DNA of 64,000 nucleotides from Glandiceps talaboti (lineage: Eukaryota > Hemichordata > Enteropneusta > Spengelidae). Positions 53,130 through 63,404 of the stretch are shown here, in pieces. The position numbers and the translations under genes are program-made. Numbering within the stretch: position 1 is the stretch's first letter; every line of letters begins with the position of its first letter. Under the pieces are notes generated by a model, which did no database searches, was not told the origin of the DNA, and worked only from the letters and a program-made list of their open reading frames with translations. The stretch spans positions 3,317,609-3,381,608 of the forward strand of contig NC_135567.1 in assembly GCF_964340395.1 (NCBI RefSeq). Direction: 5' to 3'.

Positions 53130-53870
53130 AGTCTAAAACTAAGGTTATGATAATCGACTTCAGGAGGCAAGAACGCAACCCTTCGACAACCATAGTTCAC
53201 GGTCAACAGGTTGAAATTGTTTCCAAGTACACTTACCTTGGTTCAATATTTGATAACAAATTGAAATGGGATTTAAACACCGATGCTATCTTGAAGATAG
53301 GTCAGCAGCGACTGTATCTTTTAAGGAAATTGCGTTCATTTATGGTTGATAGAGAAATCTTATCCCTTTTTATAAAACTTACATTGAGAGCGTTATTTCA
53401 TTTTCGTTCATTTGCTGGTTTCAAAATCTGACAGTCAAAGACAAAAGTTCACTTGATAGAATTGTGTCTCTTAGCTCAAAATTAACTGGAATGCCCCAGA
53501 GAAATCTGTCTTCATTTTATAATCATCAAGTAGTTAGGAAAGCCCGCGCGCCGCTCAATTGTTTTATCTAGTAATCATGTTTTATCTACAGAGTTCGACA
53601 TACTTCCCTCTGGTCGTCGTTTTAGATGCCCGGCTTGCAGGTCAAACCGGCGCAAGTTGTCATTTATTCCCACCGCTGTGCGGCTTATGAATGATTCGTA
53701 AACTTTTTGAGTGATGATGATTGTCTTAGTATGGTTCTGTGTCTCTGTATATATTGTTTTGTATATTTGTTTGTATTTTTTGATATATTGATGTATTGTA
53801 TTTGAGCCACACCTTTAATTGCCCATGTCTGGGATGAATAAAGTTCTATTGAATTGAATTGAATAATAGA
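53130..53870 (+). pseudogene. 5'-truncated L2-like LINE copy
   Basis: The frame reads MIIDFRRQERNPSTTI, YTYLGSIFDNKLKWD and GQQRLYLLRKLRSFMV, the RT C-terminal region typical of L2-group LINEs. Frameshifts follow. The 3' end, GCCCATGTCTGGGATGAATA then AAGTTCTATTGAATTGAATT, closes in tandem ATTGA units, the short-repeat tail of this group. It lies in the 5' part of the minus-strand gene region. Confidence 0.88.
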
Positions 53871-53894
53871 AAAAAATAGTGGGTCTATGTGTAT

Positions 53895-54046
53895 AATAAA
53901 TAATCTCCCGGTATTTCTCATTCGTGCTAGGTCATCTGGGACTCACAATTCCCCTATGTCTGTATCCCTCCGAGCCTATAGACCGACATAAGGGGAAACA
54001 TTCGTCCTCAATGACGTAGCGCTCATTCGGAATACCGGGAGATTGT
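53895..54046. mobile_element. Small inverted-repeat element (TIR AATCTCCCGGTATT)
   Basis: It begins ATAATCTCCCGGTATTTCTC and ends GGAATACCGGGAGATTGTAT, about 150 bp. The sequence just outside its left end (GTGGGTCTATGT) also occurs near 20804, before MITE copy 1, so the two loci share an older repeat. Confidence 0.75.
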
Positions 54047-54165
54047 ATATAATTATATGTATATATATATACATATATATATGGGGGTCATGTTTAAGAA
54101 TTAAGTGATAGAAGGGGGGGGGGGGGTCAGCCTGTTTTTTTTTTTGTTTTTTTTTACAGATAGGG
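54047..54165 (+). repeat. Low-complexity run with (AT)n, poly-G and poly-T
   Basis: ATATATATACATATATATAT, then a run of about 16 G, then T-rich sequence. Confidence 0.9.
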
Positions 54166-54594
54166 GGGTCAGTGACTTTTTGTCGTCCAAATTTAAGCAT
54201 ACGTTTACAGCGAACAGTTTGTTCTGAACACCTTAACACCTGATCAATAATGATAATAAGTGAACGAGTAAAGAAAGACAATAGTGCGATCACTATGGAC
54301 TGTTTAAGGTTGAAATAATGTGATTTGGCATTTCCAAATATATGGTACTGTTTTCGTTTAGTAACCATATGATGTTTATTAAGAAATGTTGTTTGGAAGT
54401 TGCAGTCTTTAAATATGCATTGTGATGCTCGTCATGTTATTAAAAAATAAAACAGGAAATTTAAAGATCGGTCTTGAAAATATGCATGAGAATGTGTGAT
54501 TATGTGATACATGATGAACATGAAATGTAAAGGTCTATGTGAAAATAAACATGGGAATGTGTGATTATGTGGTACATGGTGAAATGTGTTTTGA

Positions 54595-55235
54595 ATGGCT
54601 AGAAATGGCTAATAGCGTAGACTTTAAGAATGGTCAGATAGTAATGGGGTCGGTAGCTGGTAATCGGCTATTAGCTGGCTATTAATGGATAATAGCATAG
54701 ACTCTAAGAACGTTCAGATAGTTATGGGGTCGGTAGCTCGTAGTCGGCTATTAGCCGGCTATTAATGGCTAATAGCTTGAATAGCTGCATAGCCATGTAT
54801 CGGAGAGTGATGGGGGTTGTTAGCTGGTAGCTGGCTATTAGCTGGCTATTGATGGCTAGCGCTAATAGCGGCTATCAATGGCTAATAGCTTGAATATCTT
54901 AATAGCCAGGCCCTGTAGACTCTTGGGGTTGTTAGCTGGCAGTCGGGTAGTAATGGCTATTAGCTTGAATAGCTGCCTAGGGATATATTTATACCATATT
55001 TCCAGTTTGACAATGCCCAGTAGCTGCTATTTACCTTGAGATCAAGCTATTTTGGCAACCAAAGAAATAGCTAACAGTCGCTATTTATCTCGAATCAAGC
55101 TATTTTTGAGATGAAGCTATTTTCTAATAAATAGCCAATGGCCGCTATTTAGCTCAAATCAAGGTCGAATCAAGCTATTTTGGTAAATAGCCAAAAGCCG
55201 CTATTTATTTGAGATGAAGCTATTGAGCCAATCCA
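54595..55235 (+). repeat. Degenerate tandem/inverted repeat of the GGCTATTAGC type
   Basis: In the first half (54595-54970) units of about 80-115 bp carry GTCGGTAGCTGG and CGGCTATTAGC...AATGGCTAATAGC. In the second half (55010-55220) units of about 60 bp carry CGCTATTTA...AATCAAGCTATTTT. GGCTATTA and TAATAGCC occur on both strands, so the region can fold on itself. Confidence 0.75.
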
Positions 55236-55242
55236 ACTACAG

Positions 55243-55873
55243 GGCACCCAGGAACCGTGTGACAAACAAAACAAAACAAAACAAAACAAAACAAAACAAA
55301 GAAACACACAAACAAACAAACAAACAAACAAACAAACAAACAAATAAATAAATGAATGAATAAACAAACAAACAAACAAACAAGCAAACAAACAAACAAA
55401 CAAACAAACAAACAAACAAACAAACAAACAAACAAACAAACAAACAAACAAACAAACAAACAAACAGACAGATAAATAAATAAATAAATAAACTATCAAA
55501 TAAATGACAAATGAACAAGCAAACGAACGACAAGTATAGGGACAAATAAAATAATTAAATAAACCAGCAAATAAACAGATACTCATGGGGGTATACCTAG
55601 ATACGTTTTTTTGTACCATCACTATACAAAAACACAATGTGACATGGTAGAAAAAAACGTATCTAGGTATACCCCCATGAGTATCTGTTTATTTGCTGGT
55701 TTATTTAATTATTTTATTTGTCCCTATACTTGTCGTTCGTTCATTTGTTCATTTGTCATTTATTTGATAGTTTATTTAATTATTTATTTATTTATTTATT
55801 TGTTTGTTTGTTTGTTTATTCATTTGTTTTGTTTTGTTTTGTTTTGTTTGTCACACGGTTCCTGGGTACCCTG
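55243..55873. mobile_element. About 630-bp palindrome (fold-back element)
   Basis: The left arm runs from GGAACCGTGTGACAAACAAA through (AAAC)n and GAACGACAAGTATAGGGAC to ATACCTAGATACGTTTTTT. The right arm is its reverse complement, ending GTCACACGGTTCC. The central spacer is about 40 bp (CACTATACAAAAACACAATG). Unique parts of the arms match almost perfectly; they differ mainly in the length of the AAAC/GTTT microsatellite, longer on the left. Confidence 0.92.
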
Positions 55874-56076
55874 TGCTCCAACAATATGTACCGTACTTTG
55901 ATGCGAAACATATCGAGCACTTCCGGGTTTGCATCGCGCATGCTCAAATGCGTTTGTCAAGTGTATGAAGTCAACAAACCCTCTGCTCTGATCACTTACT
56001 GTGCATGCGACGCACGAGTCACTGGACTTACCTGGGGGTGGGAAAGACTTACCCTGCCGCACGACTCTGAACCATC
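55874..56076 (+). promoter_or_regulatory. Probable promoter region of the plus-strand gene
   Basis: Between the palindrome and the ATG at 56077 the sequence becomes CpG-rich. It contains TCGCGCATGCTCA near 55931, close to the NRF-1 consensus. On the minus strand two good donors (CAGG|GTAAGT near 56051 and CCAG|GTAAGT near 56030) lie 20 bp apart, which may mean divergent transcription. No TATA box is obvious. Confidence 0.4.
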
Positions 56077-56566
56077 ATGGGAGATAACAGAGAAGACGCC
56101 AATCTCAGGAAGTTCAAAGGTTTTTTCCCCAAACGTTTACTCCCTACTACTACCACTACTAAACGTCAACGGAAGCGACGCTATTCTTCAGAGTCGTCTC
56201 CAGAACCTGCATATCCAACTCGTTCCCACGGCTCTAGTTCCGCTAGTACTAGTAGTGGTACGTATAGTTCTGACAACTGTACAGATCGCCGTATGCATCG
56301 AGCCGGTCGCTCGGCATGGACAGAACGACAACCGGACAGATTACATTGGTATCCTGTTAGCTTCCCCAACTTAGACCCTGGCAAATTTTGTGACGAGAGA
56401 AACAAAATCAGCGACAAGCTGCTTATCCTGAAGATTTGTATTGAGCGTGTTATGCAATGGTTGTTGGAACCTGGCAAATTGACACCACCAATCATCAACG
56501 AATCTGAAGTTAGTACTGTAACTGTAAGCGAGGCTGTGAAGAACGAAATACGGAAAGAACTTGAAG
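56077..56566 (+). CDS. Plus-strand gene: exon 1
   Basis: 163 codons plus one base, donor GAAG|GTTACA. It has a basic Ser-rich region (residues about 28-70), then [39 protein letters not shown] and [15 protein letters not shown] second donor, TTG|GTAACT, at 56590 is possible but would put the next exon out of phase unless the acceptor shifts by two bases. Confidence 0.85.
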
Positions 56567-59500
56567 GTTACAACTATGTTCCAGTGTTGGTAACTTTTCC
56601 TCTTTTGTCCCCATTTATTCACAAATTACATGTAATGTTAGTATTGATACAATGGGATATTCCCAAAATCAATATATGTATGTCTGTTAGTATTTATTAA
56701 AGGGAAACACCACTCCAGGAATTTTAATAAACTCTGCATTCTGGAGAGTCATTTCATACTTTTACATCACCTACAATTATTTGCGATTTCAGAGAAACAT
56801 CAAGTTGATCTTGTGCATCTTTGTTATGAGCTATTGCATCATGGGAAATAACAGAACTACATTATTCAATAGTTGAACAATTTAGTGATTCATGACAACT
56901 GTTGACATTGAAATGTATAGAATGTTGTACTCATGATATTATACCAGTATATTGATGGCACAAATCGAGACATCTGATTGGTCTACACATTGAACTAGCA
57001 CGTCTAAAATGAGTGATAATGCATGGTTGGTATGTGTCCAAATTTTGATGTTCACTGTCCATCTACGAATATTGTAGTCTGCCGTGATACTGATAGTTAA
57101 CTCTGCGAATTGGCAGAGGATGATTTTCTCAATGAGACAATATTTTATGGGTAATGATGAAAGAAATTTTGAAAGCAAATGGAAGTTAATCGCATATTTG
57201 TACAAATCATTTCCTACTAAGGTAAAGGCATGCATGCGATCGGTTCTACTGTCTAGCCTCGGCTGGAGTGGAAACAAGTGAGCTGTCCTGTCAGAAGCCA
57301 GTGTAAGAGCTTGCACTGGCCGACTTACCATTAATCTAAATAGAAATTTGTCTGGGGTCCTGTCCTAGAGTATCAGTCATCAATCCAAGAGAAAAATCCT
57401 CAAACCAGAAAATCTACTGACGTAACTTCTAGTAATGTAATTACATTGTAGATATACATGTAAACCTCTCGCTATGTCTATTGTCACACTCTACCATGTT
57501 GCAAAGTCGGTCGGTGTCGTGCACCGACGTTTCCACTGCGCCAAAGTTTCCTGTTCTATGATATGCGCATGCGTCAAAATTGGCCGGAAATTCTGTCGTG
57601 CATAACAATGTGAAATTATTTCCACTGCAACAAAATTTCCAGTCATTACTTGTACACAAAGAACCATGTGATCTAATAATTAAACTATATAGAAAATGGT
57701 ATTATATTTTGAAACTTGTGACAAACTTTCCAACCGTCAGACATACACTTAATGTGACTTATTTAAATCCTAGCCCATGACATTTATTATGTAGTGAATG
57801 GTACCTTTTAAAGTTGATCTGAAATTCTGTTCAATTTGAATTTGCTCCCTTTTATATCCATTGTGACAAATCACAAACTTTCCAACCGTCAGCTCTAAAT
57901 TAAACCATAGTATAAACTACATGTATATGACAGTTATTTTATCGTGATTGGTATGTTTTGAAAGTTGATAAAAATTTCTGTTCAATTTGCCCCCTTTTAT
58001 ATCTATGAAGCATAAAGCATGCTGTATTCTATCTTTCTTTTAGCCAACAAGGTTGTTTTACGAGAGGTTTATTTTACAACAGATTTGTTTTCTTCACGGA
58101 AGTAAACTTGGGAAAGCTCAAAACAAATGGCAGATGTGTACATGTATGTCACCTCTTGTTTGTTTGTTTTGTTTACAAACAAACTCTGAAGATACAACGT
58201 GAACTTTACATAATAAAATTGAATGAGCTTTCATTTAAAAATGTGACAAGTTTCTCTGTGGTATACCAATTATTTTGGAGCTAATTGGAACAATTCTATC
58301 CAATGAATTTTTATTTTTGATGGACAGGTCTTGCATAGTCAGTTTTTTGTGTAGAAAGTAAGTGTAAAGTATACCTAATCACCTGACATTTTAAGCAGAC
58401 AAAATCAGGTGATGAACATTGATTTAAAATCACTGGGAAATTTCTGTAAAATCTATAAATTTCAAAAATAATGTATGCTGGATGAGAGTGTGAACTAAAC
58501 CTAAGACCACTAAAAATAACCTACTGCTGAAACACAGTGTATTGAAGTCAGTAAACACCCCTATCAATTGTAAAAAAAAAAGGTTGTGATGATTGCTAGG
58601 TGTACATTGACTGCGCTGCTATGTTAGATTGAAATTCATGACATTTTCCCCAGCGTGACCTTTGACCCAAGATGATGATTGGATGGTGAGATGGGTGTAT
58701 TTCTGTTATGTGTATTTAAACTTGTATAACATACATGGTAATCAGAACTTAGTTTTCCAGCTGTTAAGTATTTGAAAACCTGCTGTCGTTCAAATACTAG
58801 TGCTCAAATAGGGAACTTGCAATCTAGACTGAGCATGCTCAGATGCAAAGGACTATGGGATTATCTGTGGTTATTGTAATACCTAATCTGGAGCTACTGA
58901 TAAAATAACCTCACACAATGGTCAGGGTAACTATGAATTGATCATTCGTGGTTGCAAACAAATGTAACAGCATTGTTTACAATACCAATTCACTAGTATT
59001 TATTATTACATTTCCCACGGTGCAACATTCAACATGGCAGGTTTTCAAGTTCCCTATTATTAGAATATAGAATGTAGTATGCAGGTTTAAACTTCACCTG
59101 ATGATTACTTACACATTGTAATATACTCAACCTGAATTATGTCATAAGATATACAAATGTACATGTAAGGTCATTTCATGTGACCTACACACATTATATT
59201 TATGATAATGCCTACTTCAATTTTATTCTCCTTACAGAGTCATATATGTGTAGAATTGCGGAGATAGTTTGGGAGTCCACTCAGCTTGTCCCATTAGAAA
59301 TTTTGTCCAATGAAAAGTTGAGTGAGATTATCATGGTAAGTACATCAAGTCTTTGAGTAAAATTGATTTATGGTTCAAATTTTCAAAATTCCAATTGCTA
59401 GCAAAAAGAATATTAAACAAATTGTTAAAAGTTGGTCTGATTTTTTTCAAGTGTAGGTTCAGTAGTATGTACATATGTACATGTATGCTAGTGTTAACAC

Positions 59501-61802
59501 TGTGTCTGCTATCTGTACACTATATGTACATGTATGCTAGTGTTAACACTGTCTGCTATCTGTACACTATCTGTACATGTATGCTAGTGTTAACACTGTG
59601 TCTGCTATCTGTGCACTATATGTACATGTATGTATGCTAGTGTTAACACTGTGTCTGCTATCTGTACACTATATGTACATGTATGTATGCTAGTGTTAAC
59701 ACTGTGTCTGCTATCTGTACACTATATGTACATGTATGCTAGTGTTAACACTGTGTCTGCTATATGTACACTATATGTACATGTATGTACATGTATGCTA
59801 GTGTCAACACTGTGTCTGCTATCTGTACACTATATGTACATGTATGCTAGTGTTAACACTGTGTCTGCTATCTGTACACTATATGTACATGTATGCTAGT
59901 GTTAAAACATACTGGTAATGTACTTCAGAACACTCTGTTCGAAAAGACAACAATATTGTAATTGGTGGTTCTCTTTGTTTCAATTGTGAATGTTGAGTGT
60001 TGAGTATTGTTGATAGAATTCAGTTGTATCTCAAGTAATGACATTGCTGTTACAGTATGGTTGATAGAATTCAGTTGTATCTCAAGTTATGATATTGCTG
60101 TTACAGTATGGTTGATAGATTTCAGTTGTATCTCAAGTTATGACATTGCTGTTACAGTATGGTTGGTAGAATTCAGTTGTATCTCAAGTTATGACATTGC
60201 TGTTACAGTATGGTTGGTAGAATTCAGTTGTATCTCAAGTTATGACATTGCTGTTACAGTATGGTTGGTAGAATTCAGTTGTATCTCAAGTTATGATATT
60301 GCTGTTACAGTATGGTTGATAGAATTCAGTTGTATCTCAAGTTATGACTGCTGTTACAGTATTGTTGATAGAATTCAGTTGTATCTCAAGTTATGACATT
60401 GCTGTTACAGTATGGTTGATAGAATTCAGTTGTATCTCAAGTTATGACATTGCTGTTACAGTATGGTTGATAGAATTCAGTTGTATCTCAAGTTATGACA
60501 TTGCTGTTACAGTATGGTTGGTAGAATTCAGTTGTATCTCAAGTTATGATATTGCTGTTACAGTATGGTTGATAGAATTCAGTTGTATCTCAAGTTATGA
60601 CTGCTGTTACAGTATTGTTGATAGAATTCAGTTGTATCTCAAGTTATGACATTGCTGTTACAGTATGGTTGATAGAATTCAGTTGTATCTCAAGTTATGA
60701 CATTGCTGTTACAGTATGGTTGATAGAATTCAGTTGTATCTCAAGTTATGACATTGCTGTTACAGTATGGTTGATAGAATTCAGTTGTATCTCAAGTTAT
60801 GACATTGCTGTTACAGTATGGTTGATAGAATTCAGTTGTATCTCAAGTTATGATATTGCTGTTACAGTATGGTTTGTAGAATTCAGTTGTATCTCAAGTT
60901 ATGACATTGCTGTTACAGTATGGTTGGTAGAATTCAGTTGTATCTCAAGTTATGATATTGCTGTTACAGTATGGTTGATAGAATTCAGTTGTATCTCAAG
61001 TTATGACTGCTGTTACAGTATTGTTGATAGAATTCAGTTGTATCTCAAGTTATGACATTGCTGTTACAGTATGGTTGATAGAATTCAGTTGTATCTCAAG
61101 TTATGACATTGCTGTTACAGTATGGTTGGTAGAATTCAGTTGTATCTCAAGTTATGACATTGCTGTTACAGTATGGTTGGTAGAATTCAGTTGTATCTCA
61201 AGTTATGACATTGCTGTTACAGTATGGTTGATAGAATTCAGTTGTATCTCAAGTTATGACATTGCTGTTACAGTATGGTTGATAGAATTCAGTTGTATCT
61301 CAAGTTATGACATTGCTGTTACAGTATGGTTGATAGAATTCAGTTGTATCTCAAGTTATGACATTGCTGTTACAGTATGGTTGATAGAATTCAGTTGTAT
61401 CTTAAGTTTATAATTTTGTCAATATCTCTTTATAGAATATTGAAGGAGTACATCCCAAGATCCTAATGGGTATTGAAAATATATTTATCTCCTGGCTAGA
61501 GATCAACACAACTAACAAATTACTAGAACTGAGCTTAGATGAATTGATGGATAATGTTGTCAATCATTTGTACACAAATGAATATGAGATGTTACAACAT
61601 CGTGATTACATCATAAGGTAAGAAAGTCACATATATTAGAGTTTACATTGTCTGTTGGTCACATCGTAAAGGTCAAAGTGTTCACCAAAAACAAAATTAA
61701 AACAATTTTTTTTTGTACAAAATTACTTTATTGACATTTTACTTGTTGGACATCAATGTACATTATAAAGTTCAGTAGTGCTATAGTCATTGTCAGTGTC
61801 TA

Positions 61803-61834
<32 letters not shown>

Positions 61835-61835
61835 A

Positions 61836-61882
<47 letters not shown>

Positions 61883-61948
61883 AGTCAGTTTGTCTGTCTG
61901 TCTGTCTGTCATTCTGTCAGACTGTGTGTCTGTCATTCTGTCTGTATG

Positions 61949-61994
<46 letters not shown>

Positions 61995-63206
61995 TATAGT
62001 GTGTATGTATGTGTGTGATGCAATCATTTTGCTTTGAACAACAACAGGGATTTATAGCTAAGTGAATAAACAAATGTATGCCAATTTTAATAAGTCTAGC
62101 AACAAGCAAATTCCCATAGCAACATCAAAATGATCTGTATATGGTAAAGATAACAACATGGTTGGATAGGCAACTGGATAATCATTTATGAACACCTATA
62201 CCTAGCATGGCTCACCATGTGGGTAAACATTATTAAAAACTGTACAGTTGTGCTGCAATGCCATTGGCGCTATTTATTTTATAATGGTTGTTTGATATAA
62301 GATAGGAATCACACAATTGCAATGTCACACAAGCTCATAAAATTAACACCGTTCCTCGTTTAGGACAACCCCCCCCCCCCCTCCCCCTAAACGAACATTC
62401 ACAAGTGTGTCATCACACATTTATATACGATGAAAACCATGATGAAAACTGTAGCAGTCACACCACTACGATCGTGCAATGTGAAAACATGATGGTAAAC
62501 ATGAAGTTCCAACCTTGTGAACCTGTTTACTGAGATGATAGTAAATCAAAATACTACTGGAAACCCAACACTGTATCTCACATTAGAAGTAATTTATCAA
62601 CTTATCAACATCTCAGTAGTAAATACAGAAGCTTCTGTCATTGAAGGCATGAAAGTTTTCAAAATTTGGTTTGAAGTGCAAAAATGAAGTTCAGTGATAC
62701 CAGTCACCCCCCCCCCCACCCTATATGAACGAAGTTCGCTTAGATGAGCTTGTATGACATTGAGTGATTCATCCCTTTAATAGTTAAAATACATTTTCCT
62801 TGTGTTTACACTTGACTGAAATACAATTAAGTTACAATCAGTCTCACCTTTGATAAACATCTCAGAGTCTGAAGACGTGTGTTTCCTATCATAGCTATTG
62901 TGTGTCAAAAAATGAAGTTTCATGGTTTGCTGCAAACTTTTGTAAATGTGTTCTTAAATTTACCTACATGTAGATTGTTTGTATTTTCTATTTAATCACA
63001 ATAAAAATTAAATTTTAATAATTATGAGAAACATGTCTTACAATGGCCTCTTTATTTTATTTTTTAGATTGAGGGGGGCAACAATGAGACAATTTGAAAC
63101 ATGCAAAGAACAAAGATCTATACAATGTGATGTGGAAGTACAAGTCAACCATTATCTTTCTGGCATGGGAAAACGTTTTGAGAGTAAAGTGCTAACAACA
63201 ACAGAG
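56077..63206 (+). CDS. Unrecognised plus-strand gene, first four exons (continues past the window)
   Basis: Exon 1 56077-56566 starts ATG in a good context (ACCATCATGG). It is followed by 59238-59335, 61436-61617 and 63068-63206, with phases 1, 0, 2 and 0 matching at every junction. About 303 residues are visible. The N-terminus is basic and Ser/Thr-rich ([26 protein letters not shown]), likely disordered and possibly nuclear. The rest is mixed helical sequence without membrane segments. I do not recognise the family. It is a divergent paralogue of the minus-strand gene ending at 46188, so its next exon should resemble 46550-46188. Introns are filled with minisatellites. Confidence 0.82.
56700..59237. 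other. Intron 1 of the plus-strand gene
   Basis: It holds a copy of the 26935-type repeat (56700-56890), a diverged direct repeat of about 165 bp (57720-57880 and 57886-58005, both with AAACTTTCCAACCGTCAG and CTGTTCAATTTG), a perfect NRF-1-like site TGCGCATGCGTC near 57563, and MITE copy 3. No exon is recognised. Confidence 0.6.
58808..59057. mobile_element. 250-bp MITE of the GGGAACTTGCAA family, copy 3
   Basis: From ATAGGGAACTTGCAATC to TTCAAGTTCCCTAT, with the same length and interior as copy 1 and TA at both edges. Confidence 0.87.
59238..59335 (+). CDS. Plus-strand gene: exon 2 (98 nt)
   Basis: Acceptor TCTCCTTACAG, donor ATG|GTAAGT, phase 1 to 0. It encodes [32 protein letters not shown], matching the 98-nt exon of the minus-strand paralogue. 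Confidence 0.85.
59470..59910 (+). repeat. 49-bp minisatellite, about nine copies
   Basis: The unit is TGTACATGTATGCTAGTGTT followed by AACACTGTGTCTGCTATCTG and TACACTATA. Intron 2. Confidence 0.97.
60008..61412 (+). repeat. 51-bp minisatellite, about 27 copies
   Basis: The unit is GTTGATAGAATTCAGTTGTA followed by TCTCAAGTTATGACATTGCT and GTTACAGTATG. The unit is a multiple of three and lacks stops in one frame, so long false frames arise. A two-base-shorter variant (TATGACTGCTG) recurs at 60344, 60597 and 61003, spaced exactly five and eight units, showing block duplication. It ends about 20 bp before the exon 3 acceptor. Confidence 0.98.
61436..61617 (+). CDS. Plus-strand gene: exon 3
   Basis: Acceptor TCTCTTTATAG, donor AAG|GTAAGA, 182 nt, phase 0 to 2. 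It encodes [40 protein letters not shown] and [20 protein letters not shown]. Probably helical. Confidence 0.87.
61803..61991 (+). repeat. (CTGT)n-(GT)n microsatellite
   Basis: About 35 CTGT units with CAGT interruptions, followed by about 17 GT units. Intron 3. Confidence 0.98.
62040..62285 (-). mobile_element. VNTR-bearing dispersed repeat, minus orientation
   Basis: It contains CTAGCAACAAGC and CCCATAGCAACATC, then ACAACATGGTTGGATAGGCA, and ends AACTGTACAGTTGTGCTGCA near 62249-62268. One internal unit only. Intron 3. Confidence 0.75.
62300..63067. other. Rest of intron 3
   Basis: Two poly-C runs (62369-62382 and 62707-62717), each in a context with AACGAA. No exon or structure otherwise. 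Confidence 0.5.
63068..63206 (+). CDS. Plus-strand gene: exon 4 (CDVE exon)
   Basis: Acceptor TTATTTTTTAG, donor GAG|GTATGT, 139 nt, phase 2 to 0. It encodes [40 protein letters not shown] and VLTTTE. It aligns with 49800-49944 of the minus-strand paralogue. Confidence 0.85.
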
Positions 63207-63301
63207 GTATGTTTTCTTTCTTTAAATGAGCCCATATACACATGTATACAAATGTATGTAAGTACATGCCTGCATGCATGCGTGCGTATGTACCTACGTA
63301 C

Positions 63302-63302
<1 letters not shown>

Positions 63303-63332
<30 letters not shown>

Positions 63333-63343
63333 CATACATACAT
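63303..63343 (+). repeat. (CATA)n microsatellite
   Basis: About ten CATA units in intron 4. Confidence 0.96.
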
Positions 63344-63404
63344 TTTGTACATATATGACCATTGGTGTAACAAAAGTACTTCCCATGGCCACAGTACCAG
63401 ATAT

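Noticed and set aside
55170-55637. Minus-strand 155-codon frame rich in CLFVCLFV
   Set aside because: Translation of the (AAAC)n tract in the palindrome arm.
60007-61413. Plus-strand frames with repeated [16 protein letters not shown]
   Set aside because: Product of the 51-bp intronic minisatellite; broken wherever a unit loses two bases.
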